Numbered from the stretch's first letter, positions 27,701-42,700 are shown. The stretch is DNA of 64,000 nucleotides from Paragonimus westermani (GCA_008508345.1 QNGE01000294.1:216634-280633), one strand, 5' to 3'. Notes: generated from the sequence alone by a model not told the origin. A program made the numbers and translations.

Positions 27701-30700
27701 ACTGGTTCTATGCATGTCCGATTCACACGAGAAAGGCGTTGACAATCACCCTGTCCAGTGTGAACCAACAGTGTGGTCCACAGACACCGAGCTGCAGGCT
27801 CAAAATAACACGAACATTAGCAAAAATGAAACGAACATTTGGTGCCAAGTGGAAAGTTTATATGCACGCAGAAAGCTAGAACTGAAAGGAGTCGTATAGA
27901 ATGCGTTAGTGCTCACATACTGACCTGTCGGCCTAACAGACTACTTAGCGCTTTAACGGATTCCGTTTTCCCTGTTCCGGCAGGACCGTATGGGTTACCT
28001 CCATGCCCCATTCGCATAGCCTGTGTCAAGGTCAGGTAACACTTGTCAGTCAGAGGTGTATGAACGAGTCGTGGGGCATTTCCTTGATATTCAAATGTGT
28101 AGGCGAATTCGGCGTCTACCATCCGTATTCTCGGCTTGCATGCTGTCCCCGTTGGTGGCATGCCCTTTGTTAGTAGTCTGGAAGACACGTCTCCACAAGC
28201 ACCGTCATAGAACCGCAGCTGACGTTGCCATACCCAATCGCGTGAGGTTGCTGCTCCGGCCTGGATTAGCTGATCTACGACGTCGATCGCGTGTACCGTA
28301 TCCAATACAAGAGCGCTCAGTTTGGCTGCCAGCACGCGGGTCAATGTAGGTGGCGAATCATGGGTCCCGTTGAATAAACCAGATTGGGAGACGTGCAGTT
28401 CGTTTGGGGAGACCCCTTTCAACGCATGCATATCGACAGATGCGTAAGCCGTTAGTTGGGCCTGAGAAACATGGGGAGGGTAAGATTTACATATCAGGGC
28501 GTGACTACGACAGTAGTGGTAATATGGCCGGATGACGAAAACATCATGAATATCGAGGGGCAATTCAAGTAGAAAACAAATTGATGAGCTTATTCAAGAG
28601 AACTAGTCATCAGGCCACTGCAGTTACAAAAGCTAGGAGAACGCGTAGTTAATCGATTATCAGTGAACAAGAAGAAATCACCCATTTGGAGCCCACATGT
28701 GAAATGGATACCAAAGTTAAGGAAGCAGGAGGTTAGTGCCATGTAATGCGAAGTGAAGCAATCAAATCGTGACCGTCTCGACCGTAGTGATACTACGGTT
28801 CTGTGATAATCTTGCACACTGCCTGGGTGCTCCAAATAGCTGTGAATCACGCTACAACTAGTCCTTGAAAATGTTCGTTATTGACGCCAGCTATAGATTT
28901 CCTGCTTCTATTCGTAAGCGGTGATGACTACTGTTTTCGTATTCATCTATAAAGCTGCCTTATTAGGCGTCCAATATGTTCGGCTTCACAACATCAAGAA
29001 GCGGAGTGAAGGGACATATTCTGAACATGGACAGACATGTTTTTGGAGTTGAGGAAAAACAGCACGACATTAAATCTGTGAGACGAACTGACCAACTAGA
29101 AGGGATTATTTCAAAGATCATATTGCCATATTCACCGATGGTACTAGTGTAGAAGGAACGTACTTCCATCAATCTATTCTCCACAGCAATTTGGCAGCCT
29201 CAAAAACGCACTGCGGAAGACATTCCCTGTCACACCATTAGGACCCTGATATACAGGCATCGACACGCACTGTTGATCGTGAACTAAGTTCGAAATCAGC
29301 TGCCATTAAATGTAGACTAAACCGTTCGATTTCATTGTAACACTAGGGCTCGTTCAGTGTAACTGACGTATTACCGTCTATGAGGATAACGAAATTTGGC
29401 GCTGAACGTCTTAGAAGCCAACCAGCACCATAATGTGACTCAGTTCACTAGGTCCCAGCATGGCTACAATCTTGGGTATTAGTGAGAATACTTGGTTCAG
29501 CCCATCCAGGAAGGATCAGGTGAGCCATTGTTGGTCGCTGTTTTCTATCTCCAGCGGAAAATGGTCTGTACATTTTCCATTTCAAGATAACTCGACATCA
29601 CTTTTGCGTGCCTCGACGCCTATTCAACATATTCCAGAGCAGTTTTCTGAGTTTCAAAGACAAACGAGGTCGCACAGTCATTGTGCGCATGGATGGATTG
29701 ACAGATACGGCAGTAGGTTACCTCTTACGCAGTGAAGAGACAGACTGACCGGGTGGAGGGAGTAAGCAGAGCTAGTGCACCTGGCCCTTAAGCTGACGAG
29801 GGTGCAAGTTAACGCGTACGCAGGGAGTACTGAGAGCGTAGGTGTGCCCGCACAGCATGGAACACACGTGGACAGCACACCCGACCAACCGGTCGTCTGT
29901 CTGCAGATGTATAGGCTACCCATCGAGCTATTCCCAGGCTCCGGTCGTCATCTTCGTCCGAAGCGTCGGACAAGTCGGGCAAACTCTTTCGCACATGTTC
30001 GAATGGTAGTCATCCCAGTAACAAACCGGTGGCAGCAGAAGAGCCCAGAGCAATCGGTCGATCGCACCCTCCAGGCCTGTACTTCCGGGGAAGTGGTAAA
30101 CCATTTTAGGATGAGGTGAACGGCCTCATGCGGGTGGTGAGACTGATAGCAGCATAGTACGGCCGCGGACAGACCAGGTGCAATCAGTCGCTTTCCAACA
30201 CTGGTTTGTCGAGACAAGGACGGACAGTGAGAGCAATTAACTAATGTGTCAAAAGGCGAATCATAATGAGGCGGCCAAATAAACCACTGCAGGTACTGTT
30301 CACTTAATGCACACCTATCCACTTCGTTTCAGTAATATTGTCGGAGAGGCATCTGATGAAGGAACTAATTCGTCAGTTGTATTGAGTTCCACCTTTTCCC
30401 CATTGTTCTCCTGACTGTTCTGTACTACGAAGATTTTCGCGAACCACACCATGCGTGTAACAGGAACGCAAGATGTCGCTGCCCAAAATGGCATTAAACA
30501 TTGTCGCTTAAATTAGTGATACGGTAAACTCAAGGTGTTGTGCCGGATAGTTACTGTCCAAACGCAAAATAAATGACCACGTCGAACTCAGAATTCATCA
30601 TTACTGAATACTTTCGAATAAAACGACTGGACTTGTTTTATCACGTTGTGGTAGTAAGTTGCTGTCGCCACACTTCCGGTCTTTTCAGCGGACTCCTGCA

Positions 30701-33700
30701 GACACCTCAGACACATTGCCACGTTGCAGTACTATGTCAGAAGGACCGTTCACGAGCACGAGGTCATTCCTTTGCCGAATCAGTTGCTTTACTTGGTGTT
30801 TGACCACATTTTGCACGCCCTTGGATGGATTCAGTGCAGGTGAGTAGTGCGCTGGACACAGATGTTCGAACACGCGTTTCAATTAGGCGGAGTGCAGCGA
30901 ATGGGCACAGGTTACCACTGTTTCCCTTCTCTGGTGATATTCGAAACCATCTAACATCGTCCGTAGCCAAGAGTGACACGTTACTCACATCTTCTGTTCA
31001 CATACTGCCCTTCCGCGGATGTAATTGCAGAACAAAATGAATGGACTGAATGAGTAAAAATCGCAAAATGTCTTACGTTTATCATTCCAGATGAAAATAA
31101 CTTCTTGCTGGCGTATGATTGTGTATGTTGAACAAACGGTTTTCTCCTCTCAGCCCTGTATTTTTAGTTCCGAGATAAAAAGTTACTTACTGACGGTTGT
31201 CAATCTCCCGTCACAGTAGTTACGGAAAACTTCATTCTAAAATCCTGCTCTCATCTGTAATCGCAGGAGATATAAACCGACAGAAGGATCTTCACCCGCC
31301 CGCTTTGTTAACTAATCAGTTTCAACTTGCTCGAAACGTTGTGTTATTCCCAATCTGTATATCAATAACATGTTAAACACGACGCCCAAACTATTCAACT
31401 TCATTCGTACTACATTTGGTGCGGATATCTTACAACTAATCAGTTTCAGTTTACGCCCAGCCTAATGTCAACGCATTCGGCTGCTCCCTGAAAAATGTCG
31501 TCCATTGGCANNNNNNNNNNNNNNNNNNNNNNNNNNNNNNNNNNNNNNNNNNNNNNNNNNNNNNNNNNNNNNNNNNNNNNNNNNNNNNNNNNNNNNNNNN
31601 NNNNNNNNNNNNNNNNNNNNNNNNNNNTAGTACGAATGAAGTTGAATAGTTTGGGCGTCGTGTTTAACATGTTATTGATATACAGATTGGGAATAACACA
31701 ACGTTTCGAGCAAGTTGTAATACTCTACGTTTCAACCACCTCGGGTGGCCTTCCTCAGGAGTGTTGTGGTTTCATCTCTAACGTATACTGCATACTAGCC
31801 ACAGCGGAGAAAGTCAACGTGGGGTGTTGGACACACTGCACAAGGCAGTATTGGTGTGTTGTGTGTTGTGGTAAGGCATTCGGTTGACAGCACCGGTGTG
31901 AGAGCAAGCCTGGATAGACTGGTAGAACCGCGGCAACCCGCGTTCTCCGGTTGTTCGCGTTTAGATGCAGGTTAACGGACAAGCCCTTGCGTTACAGTTG
32001 GCCCTCAGTTTATTCCATTTCATTCACTAGTTCAATAGAATGTTTGATTTGCGGTCAGTTTAATGGGCTACTGGAACTTGTCAACCAGATATTGGTACAA
32101 GAGAGTGTCAAAACTAAGTACGTTCCACACAGGACCCCTGAGAGTAAAAACACAGCAAAATGATAGTTGAGAAGCAAACGCTGAACCTTAGTCACCCACC
32201 TGAAGTTCTTTCTTCAGTGTACTGAGTCGTCCAGAATTGAGTGCTTGTTCAGCGTTTCTAGCGAAATGAATCGCTTCGCTCAGGGTAAGAATTTGACCTG
32301 GATACATATTAGGGTCTAGTTGATTTCTCTTTTGACCTTCTGTTGAACTCTCGCCGAGGCATTGGACTAAAATCTCACTCAAGGTGTATTTCATTTCACA
32401 AGCCAAACGACCAAGCCAAACTTCAACATCTGTGGTTAGTTGTACGGGACGGCGAAAGTGAACCACCTCACCGTCCAACGAACACATAGCATTAAGAGTA
32501 GCCATTGGGTTTCCTCGTGTTTGACCACTAGTGCTGGCCTCCAGTTTATCGAACTGAATGTGATGTATTCCTTGAAACAGTTTGCGCAGATGCGTTTGTA
32601 TGATGGTGGGATTTGTGGACTGACCCAGTATTTCTAGAAGATCATCATCCCCGAGAAAGTAAAACCTTGGGAAGATACTTCGCTTCTCCTCTAAGTAGTC
32701 GTTGAGCGCACGTTGACATCGAGTAAGTTGGTCCTGTTAGGGGACAGGGAAGTAACCAATTAAGTAGGTTTGAAATGTCTTACTTACCCACAGAGTGCAT
32801 TCACCGCTTTGCGCACAATTGATTGTTCAAATGAAGTGATGTAAAGTCGACCGTAAATTTTATCACGTCAAGGAGATTAGTAACTCGGGCTAACACAACG
32901 TATTACAACACCACTCGTAGAACGACCTATCACAGTGATTGCTTCGCGAAGAGGTGCAAATCCTGTAGAAATATATTTTGAACAGCCGCTTGGTGTAGAC
33001 CCTATCAGATGACGATTTTAAAATGTGACTAAGGGTAATGTCTGTCTCACAACACCCGATCCTCTGGGACGAGCGTGTTTCTTGTACTTTAGGGATGGCT
33101 GCCGCACGAAGAAACATTACACTAACAAAAAGCAATTGCCGTGTGAAAAAGGGCAATTAAGCGTCTACGTTTTTCACCATGATGCTAATGTGGTTTTCAC
33201 CTTGTCCAATCGTTGAATCTTATTGTGAAATGCATAAATAAGGAACATCTTCCACAATTATCGCGTGACCTTCGATGTCAAATTTAAGGACCGACTCACT
33301 CGTTTACAGGGGCTTTAGCACGCACGGGTGTCATTTGACCACACGCGTTTGGTTGTAGACTTTTCTCTTCAAGACTGCTGTCACCGATGTCCTCTCAGTT
33401 GACGCCCTAGACACAGTAAAATTAGGTCCGATCACGAAACACTTAACCGCAAACGGTCATATAATAGATCATGCCGCTTCTTTTATGGGCATATTACACA
33501 GTCACAACCTTGAGATATTGGCGCTTTCCGAACCGTTGTTAATCAAGCGCCACCCATCGACTCTCTGTTGGCAGAAAGTGAAAACACAACCAGTCTCAAT
33601 GCCGTGCACACCAAAACCGCTGTAATGATGTGTAACCATGTGATGCTCGTTTGTTTGGTTTTGCTGCCATGCTTTAAACTTATGTAAAGAAATTATTTTT

Positions 33701-36700
33701 CATGTATTCGACTGATAACAATAAACAGAATGCTTGCGTCTTGCAATGTATGACTACATGCCGTCAACTTGGTCGTTTTTGTCGTCCCGGCCAAAGTGTT
33801 TCATTGACGTTTGCCTACCTGACCTGTTTGAATGATAAAGCGACGTTATCATTAGTAAAGTTTTAATACATCATTGAGATATTCCTGATTTCACTTTCTA
33901 TTCCGCTGCACTGGCGTGAGCCACCTAGTTTGGATTACTCGGGAGACATTAGAGATCAACACACGGGTAGCCTCTTCCATCATCTTGTACTGACAATACG
34001 GTCACGTAACAAACTGATATAGTGACACACAGAAGTGGTATATATATATACATATATAAAACGCATCCTTTCGAATACAGTGCCAATAGTAACTGCGAAA
34101 CCTGCGACCAAATGTCGCTAGTGGGTGTTCCGTGTGGATCCTATTTTTGTCTAAATTAGAGACGAGTGACTTTACAGTCACGTCATAATTACCATGTCAC
34201 ACTTATTGTATGCATGATCTAGCCGCACTTACTTGCATGTTTGCTAACTGTTCTTTCAGTACACCTCCACGATTGCCAACAACCAAGCTGATAATCCGTT
34301 CATCAGCTTTCACTGACAGCAACAGTCGCCGAAATTCCGCATCCACCTGTGCGAAACGTGTGGTTTCTTTCGGTAATGCACCACGACCGAGAATCGGCTC
34401 CAGATAAACCCATCGTCGTTGAATCGTTTGCAAACCGTTCAAAGCGTGATCCAAATCGGCTAGACGCTGCGCCCAAGCGTTCACACGATCCGCAAAACGG
34501 TCGAAATAGGGCGAGTCTTGCAAGGAGGCTAGCAGGGCCAGATTGTCACCAACCTGGATGGTAGGACAAGAAGTGGTCATGTTAAAGTAAGAAAAACGAC
34601 TGAATGGCGGTTGTAATTTTGACACGTCCGAAAAATATTAATCGAAATACATTTCTATATCATACAGTACTGATCTGCTTCAACTGATAAGCGGAAATTA
34701 TGCAATTCTCTCAGAATTTAGTGTTAAAGTTGTATGAGCTGTTTGTCAAAGTTTGAACTTGGGACCGGTGAGATAATCGCGCAAAGTCACAAACTTAGGC
34801 AGCCACCTGACCATAAGTCCAGTTTACTTGTTACAATAGAAAGGGCATATGAAATTTCAGGTATAATAGGTACATGATACCTAAAGTTGGAATACCAAAT
34901 TCCTTAACGGAATTGAGCATCAGTGTCATGGAAATCTTAGCCATTTTTACAAAGTCATAATCAGGCAATATGAACTAATGAGGAGCAAACCTTCATGACT
35001 TATTTCAGCTTGATTGCATACAAAAAGATTAATGCCCAGTTTTTCATGTCCGTTTGAAAGACAAATATAATAAGTGGTAAGAAAAAAGGGCGTTTCAATA
35101 CAAACTCCTCGTTCCAGACGTGTGAGTTAGATGGACCACACGGATGTCAATCTTAGAATAGAATTGACTAGATTCTTGAAAGCATATCGAAAGTCAGCAG
35201 TTCTGATTTCATAGATCACCGGATAAACTCACCCTCTTAAAATGTCGTATGACTTGGACAATTAAAACTGTCACATTTGAAGATGTGCTACTTACGTTGG
35301 TAAACGTTATCGAGACCGTTCAGTTGCGAAATATTTTCTTAAGATTAGAAATTTGCTGAGAGATAGTTCGGTAGATTAAATCATTCAGAAGAGACTCAAT
35401 TACGAAGACTCCGGATTCCGGCTGGATTCGAACCAGCGGCGGAAACAGCACACAGAGACGCGGCGAGTGCTCTACCAACTGAACTACAAAACAACGCCAG
35501 GAAGTCAGAAATTTCACACATTTGCTCAAAAGTGGTGTCGATGTATTCAGTCGAGAACTGGTTGCGAAATTCTGTTCGGACAGTCATTCTACTGGTTCAT
35601 TTGGTGAGTTCCATATGACACTGGGGGATGGATGGGTAACCAGGACCAACTGTGAAAATTCGGGGCTTCCAGTGTGGTTTCGTAGCCGAGCTGGTCAAGC
35701 ACTTGCTTTGTCTGGGTGTGCTGTGTCTGTCACTGGTTCGATTCCAGCCGAAGTCCAGATTTTTGGTAACCGGGCCAGTTCTAACGCAATAGCTGTTCCG
35801 GGCCAAATAAATGTATGATGTCAATAAAGCATTTTCGTGGCGATCGAACTTTTAAGACGGCAGAACAACTAAAAAAATTATACTCTAAACAGTTGGGTTT
35901 CGTATTTCATCTCGTAGCTTTGCTTGTGTTTGCAATGCGATAGCCGGCCATCAGCTATACAGTGTGGGAGCATATCTGTCTAGAGTGGAATTAGCCATTG
36001 ACTGTTCACGTAGCGTCCAACCGATTGTGGAAAAGTAAACCGGCGTACAGTATAATAGTTTAATTGGGAGATTTCCGGTAATAACCTGCGAATAAAACCA
36101 TAAAAATGTTTATTCCAAGTCTAAGTGAACAAACGTTCTTACATGTTGATATGTGACTTTGCGACAGGATCAGAAAAAAATGGATCAGTTTGAACGAAGC
36201 AGCTAGAGCAAGAAAACTGGTAGGTGCAAGTATTTCGTATTGACTCATCAGTACCAAATTCACAACAAAATGGATGGGTTTTCTTCCTAGAAAACAACTC
36301 GAGGGACGAATAGTCAGTAATCTCGTCAGGATAGGTCAATAAGCCCAGGGAAGGGTCAAGTTCACGAACAATTGTTTCCGAACCCAGAGAGCTGGTTTGA
36401 GTCGATTGATTGCAACTGCTTCAGCAGTCTTCTAAGGTAACCATTTGGCTATAAGATAGAAGTAATCATATCTAGTTCTTACACAAGGCTGTCGTGCATA
36501 CAGTTTCGCCTTGTTCGTGTGAACAGACTATTCACTAGTGTTCGTTTATATTAGACCGGTGTGAAGTTGCTGAAATTTAAGTATTGACCTGACCACATGG
36601 TTTTCCTGTAAACAATTCTTCTAACCGAACCATCTTCCCGACGACCTATGAGAATATATAGAGATGGCAGGCAGTTGTTGACCTTAAATTCACAAGTAAT

Positions 36701-39700
36701 CTCCAGATTAGGATGACAACTATTTAGACGTTGCATCAGGTTTTCTATACTTTGTTTAGATAGACTGAAAATTAATGTCATTGAAGTAACGCCCAAGTTC
36801 TCAGTTTTTAACAAAAAAAGTTTGCTAAGATGGAACCTAGTGGACTTCCTATGGCTAATCCTTCTATCTGACGGTAGGACTGTTCTCATTGCAGAACAAC
36901 GAAGTTTCCCCTACTATGTCGGTGGGAAAGTGGCAACGAAATGAGACTCACTTCAACGAGCTCACAAATGAGGGCAGTCGTTTCATTTGCGAACAGTGAT
37001 TACACATCTGCGATGCAAACCAGTTCGTTAGCAAAAATAATTCTGTCCAGGTCACTGATCGATTCGAAAGAATCTTTAATGGAATGTTTCTGAAATTTTT
37101 GTTTTACTAGGGAGAGAATAGCGACTAACCGGCATGCCAATTTATGGTAAGGGGAGTTTGTCATCACCACAACTGGCCTAAGCGGCATCCAAGACTTATG
37201 TGCCTTCGGTAGGCCGTAAAGTTGAGGTGTTCACTATTCACACAGCATAAGAGATTCATACGTTACTTTTTCAATAATCCGCAACTGCGAGAGCAGTTGA
37301 AGAAATCGTCCTACGTGGTCCTCTATTTCTGTAACACTGTCCATTCTCTCTGTTCGCCGAAACTTTGTTTGATCATCCAATACTGATAGCACCTTCTGTA
37401 CATACGCATCTTTGTGTGGAATGACGGCCCCAGATCCGTTGTAGAATCTTACTTGAGAGGTCAGCTGGGTACCACTAGAATTTAACGACCCGACGTCAAA
37501 TCAAACAGATAACGACCGCAAACAGCTGGGTAATGTTTTTTTTTAATAAATACATGGATATCAGTAAATACATATGAGTATATATATGAAATGAATATGA
37601 GATGTCACATCCATTCGAAATGATACGTCCCGAGAGAGTTTCGACCGTCACTGGTCGAGCACAAACAGAAAATGTACAAATTCAGGATGGCGGCCAAGCG
37701 ACCCGCATGCGGACATAATTATGTCTTCAAACGTACTACTCACAAAATGGGGGAAGTAGGCGGAGAGTGGAGAGAAAGTCCAAACGGATGTTGCAGCCGT
37801 TGTCAGGCTTAAGTATAGCTAGATTTGTTTTATATAAGTTCCCTTAACGATTACAGGCGTTCTTTCGTGATAGCACGCTAGCTATTATTTGGGGTCCTGA
37901 TAAACCTATGAGTTGTATCGATGAGCTTAGTCTATAACCGGCCAATATTATCAGCACCAGTTGGTCGAATATAAGATATTTGTCAATAAGATTCTCGAGC
38001 TGGGCTTCAAAACAGGTACGATCAGCCTTAAGTGATGATATTTTATAATAAAGACCTAAAATCTAACGCTTCTAATCGCAAAGAATTCAACCGTGTTGAA
38101 GAAAAGTTCGGCACATACTTATTGTGGTCCAGGAGAATTGGTTGTTCACCGTGGTTCGTAAGTGACTCCCGTAACAGATTGATATGAGTCCTCTTAGTAC
38201 GATAGATAATTTTAATGTAGAATAGTATAAAAATTATACGACAGCAAAGTGTCAGACTTTCGACGACGGATAAAAGGCGGCAATGTGTCTGACGCAAATC
38301 AGCCAGTCGCATTTGAGCAGTTTCAATGTGGGCAGTCGCACTACGTCTGAGGTTATTGTTGGTTACCTTCAGTTTGTTCTTCCTTAAGACCTGGCGAACT
38401 GATACGGAGATCGACGTTGCTGTGTGAACTTATTAAGGAGGGATATCTTCACAAGTTCACAACAAATCTTGCTTACTATAAATAAAACCCATCCATGTTA
38501 TGGTAAATTTGTTATTGATGGATCAATACGAAACGCTTACATCTACCACTTTTCGTATTCTAGATGCTTTGTTCAAACTGTTTGAAGCAACCGATTTTTC
38601 AAAAGTGGATCACACAATTTGCGTTTCAGTGTGTAGCAGCTTTTGATAGGCCGTACGTGTATAGTTTTGCTGCAATTTGGTACTCAGAAAAAGCTGTTCA
38701 ACCGACATTACGTTTTTCATGTATAGTGGCACCTTTTGCGGATTAGATAACAAACTCTTTGAGACTAACGTATAGCCGCCCGAGTACAAGGCGAATTCTC
38801 GTCTACAGCATTGCCCCCTTTTAATCATACGCACAATACATCATGTGGTGACTGGTGTGAGGCATCCAGACGCAGGTAGAAATGAAGAAACTTAGTACAA
38901 CGAAGAATATTTTCTCTCTGGCGTGATTTAGCTAAGACATGAATGATATTGCAAAAGCCGTGTTAATTTTCAGCATATGCTGTTTTCGATAGACGGTGTT
39001 ATTCGGCAAAACACACCTACGATACAAGCCTACGTTCGCGATAGAAGCTACCAACGAATTTGGATATTGCAGCCTTCCTTGACCTCACGCATTACGTACG
39101 CCGCATTTGATGCGCCATGTCTTACATTATTTACAAGCCATCCCGATTGCCGTAAAGGCAATCAATTATCCTAACAAACAATATTTTGCATGGTTGTTCA
39201 CGGGGATCAGCTGCGAAAACCTCCAAAATCATGTCACAGTTTGACTGGCCTGATCGGTGGAACATCGCGCAACACTCTTCTCGTTCAAGCATGACCATAT
39301 AAAGGTATTTAATCTAAGTTACTTGTAAGTATACACCCAGCATCAGGAGTAGATTCTGAAAAAACCCACAGGATTTCAGACTATGTGATTACCCTAATGG
39401 GGTGAGGTCAGAGTTTTATCGCGCTGTGTATTAGCTGTATCTCAAGGTTACAGAGATGTGTTGGGAAAACTCCAAGTAGCGAATAGAGTTTTGCAGCACG
39501 TCATCCAGCTGTGTTATCTTATTTCAAGGAAAGCTGGGTTAGACGAGACATTGGGTTTAAGTCAGATTTTGACGACTGCTTCGAAGAATCGCGAAGACCA
39601 GCTCTGATGTTTGTCTTCAGCCTCCCAGTACTGCGGGCATACTCTGAGGCCCAGTTATGTCTCTGTTTCACTATCATGTTTAAACAGTGGGTCGAATTCT

Positions 39701-42700
39701 AAACGCAGTTAGACGGACACAGCTTAGTTCACTGCATTTTAAGCACACAGTCAATGTCGGTTGGACTAAAAACACTGGGCTGTCATAGTTAACTGGCGGT
39801 CAAATCTGTCGAGGGATTCAGGCCAGCTTATCGCATCCGGGAAAACTGTATGGTCCGATTAGATGTCTTGTACAGTGGATCAACCAGCAGGGCAGACTGA
39901 GGTCGTGGGGATCAATTCTTGACAAAGGCACACCTTTGTAACCAGAACGTCTGAGGAGGCACCATGACATTGAAAGTGACGGCCACTAACACTAGTACCG
40001 TTCGGCGTTGCTTATGTCAACAACAGCTGCCTGGTCAATCATCTCAGAACATCCTCAATGAGAATCCAACAAAAATTAGTTAGCGGAAAGAAAACGGATT
40101 GACAAACAGCTACTGTCTAGATGGCCGTTTAATAAGTTAGCCAGAGTCAGTCATGACGAATATAACGCAGCTCATGACCAACCGCGCCGGTATAGCCACC
40201 CTTCGTGATCCAGATCGCAACAAAACATCTTAGTCTGTGCTGTTTCCCTAGAACGGTAGACACAATATACAGTGAATTCGCATTTTCACTTTCCGAGAAA
40301 GTCGTGTTATACATTTCTTCCGTCTCTGTAAGTTCCGGAAAAGATCCATAGGTACGAGTTCATACGTCGTGCATACAGAGTACATGCAGCCAGCTTTTAA
40401 ATAGAGCTCATACGTCAAACCATAGGTAAGGCTGTTATATCGGCCTATTTACGATCCACTTCTGAATCGCTTTTTGTCGTTCGGGGTTACTCGACATCGG
40501 TTTTCCCATTACAACCAGACTACTCATGAGGAGTCAAAGTTGCAAACGACTTTTTCAATAATTGTCAACCTTCATACGTAGTTACAGAGAATCCGTCCTA
40601 CTTTTGTGTATAAACTGGAATAGAGTTACACGGCACGATAATTTTTATGGGGAATGTAAAAGTGACAGTTTACCCGACTGACGGTGAGTTTATTTGCGTG
40701 CATTAATGTGCTGTGTTTAGGTGAAACGCGTGACCGGTTTGTGATAACAGTATGTGGTGTGGTAGACGATGTGCTGGTCCCAAAAGCGTAAAATTTTACA
40801 ATCAGGCCTAATCATCCTGAACTCATCTCATCGATACTCATATCAGTTTCCCCAACCTTCTCATGAAAAGGGGTGGTCGTCTGTAGAAACAGTGTAAAGG
40901 AAATAATTACTTAAGCTGTTATTTTGTTTTTCTCGAGTACTACTTCAACTGGTGGTTTCACGAATGCAGCTATACGGTAGGTATTAGCGACGACACCTGG
41001 ATGTGGTGTAATCGAGGCTTGTTCATTAGACTGTGTCGCCGGAAGAATGTGAAGGTTAGCAAACATCCTGACGTTTTAATCCGATATGCGATGCAATATA
41101 TTACAGTAAAGTTTAGTGGGTTGAACAGTACCGTACTGAGGCGATGGTAGGGCGAACTGTTTGTAAACACTTGAATGTGAAAGGCCTGGAGTATCATCCT
41201 GTGATTTGGTTCGACTACCCAACTTTGCAATACCAATACGGCCACCGGGAGTTCTGCGAGTGCTTGTCAGAGTATGGAAGCTGTTACACGTTCAGTCAAC
41301 GGAAACAAGGTGGACGTTTGTAACACCTAAATGTTAACGGCTCTGTTTTCCCACCCATTTTGCTACAAAATACAATGTTTGTTCCTCTCTAGATTGTTTA
41401 CGCCCAGAAGCTCAGGAACGTAATACGTTAAATACCCTCTCAGGTAAACAGTAGTAATACAAAGCGGTTTCACGTGCGAAGAAGACGTCTTTCGCAAAAC
41501 ACTCACTGGATATTCCAGGAAACTGCAACCAAAATACTTCTATGTCAACCTCGGCGGTGGAAACGTAACTTGATGGAAGATGCCTGTTCCGAACTGAACA
41601 CTTTGCCTTGAACGAACTTAACTCCAATGTGCATCTTCATTATATAAACCAACTACTCAACTCCTTGAAGTTCGCAACTTGTGAGACAGCGAAATATGTG
41701 GTTATGGGTTTCACTAGAATTCTGCTCCAATTTAAAAGGACACCTCTTCACTGATGTCCCGTGACTCATTTTCTGCCTACTAAATCATGCGTTTGTAACT
41801 GTCCTAAACGGTCGTATGAGATACATCAACCAAACTTGCCATGCAGCTGTTTGTAGCCCGTGGTACCGGAAGTTACCTAAAAGTGGTTACCTTGTCGATA
41901 ACTAATAATAAAGTTGTGGGTGTTATTGGTCAATCTGTAAACTTTGGAAGTTACACCACTAACGCCGGTGATATAGAGAATGAAATATAAGTTCGTATCT
42001 CTAAAGCTAGGGCAGAGACAAAGGAGCATCTCCCTTTAGCTTAAGGGTCGCGTACATAAGCCAACTGTAAGGGTTGTTACGTTATGGCTGAGAACCTGGG
42101 CCATTTAAAGTCGCCTTCAAGTATTTGAACGTGAACTAAAGGCTTCACAAAGGTGTTGGTTAATATGGATCGGGGGCGTCTCCCGGGATGGTGCCCCTGG
42201 TTAAGTGTTGGTGACTGGGAACTTTAGGTGAGGTTGTGGACAATCGAGCCTAGTGGCGTGAATGTTTTTGTCTGATCGGGTTGTCTGTGAAGTAAGAGTA
42301 CACGGGGGAGGGAAAGTTGTAAGGATGCTGTCTTGCTGTTAACGTCTCGCTTTTATTTATACTTCCGCTGTTTATCTGCAAGATATGGGCGCCCCGGTTT
42401 TTACTGCTTGAGTATAGACAAAGATTTATCTTAGTAGACAAGCCTTCTTCCAATCTTTCCGTTGCTTTCTTGTTTAAGGCCTACAGCTTTCTTTTTATGT
42501 GTCCGTCTTTGCTGAGTATGATGACGATATTGATGACAATGATCACGATAATGATGGCGATGTCGACGGCGACGAGGATGATGATGATCTTTTTCCACGC
42601 TTAAAGAAGTCTTCCTCCACGATCACACTCTTATTTTGAGGTTCACTTACTTAGTCCAGGCCCTTAGTCACACAACATATTGTGTACCTTGAATGCAACC

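Larger units (their letters stand above)
28462..32199 (-). other. DYNC2H1: DYNC2H1 intron I-J (3,738 bp)
   Basis: The intron contains a noticeably G+C-rich stretch of unknown nature (about 29690-30330) and two inverted copies of retroposon Y around an assembly gap (31310-31790). Nothing else is recognised. Confidence 0.75.

Noticed and set aside
42519..42592. Acidic protein-coding tract
   Set aside because: Asp-rich only because of a decayed GAT repeat; no surrounding reading frame.
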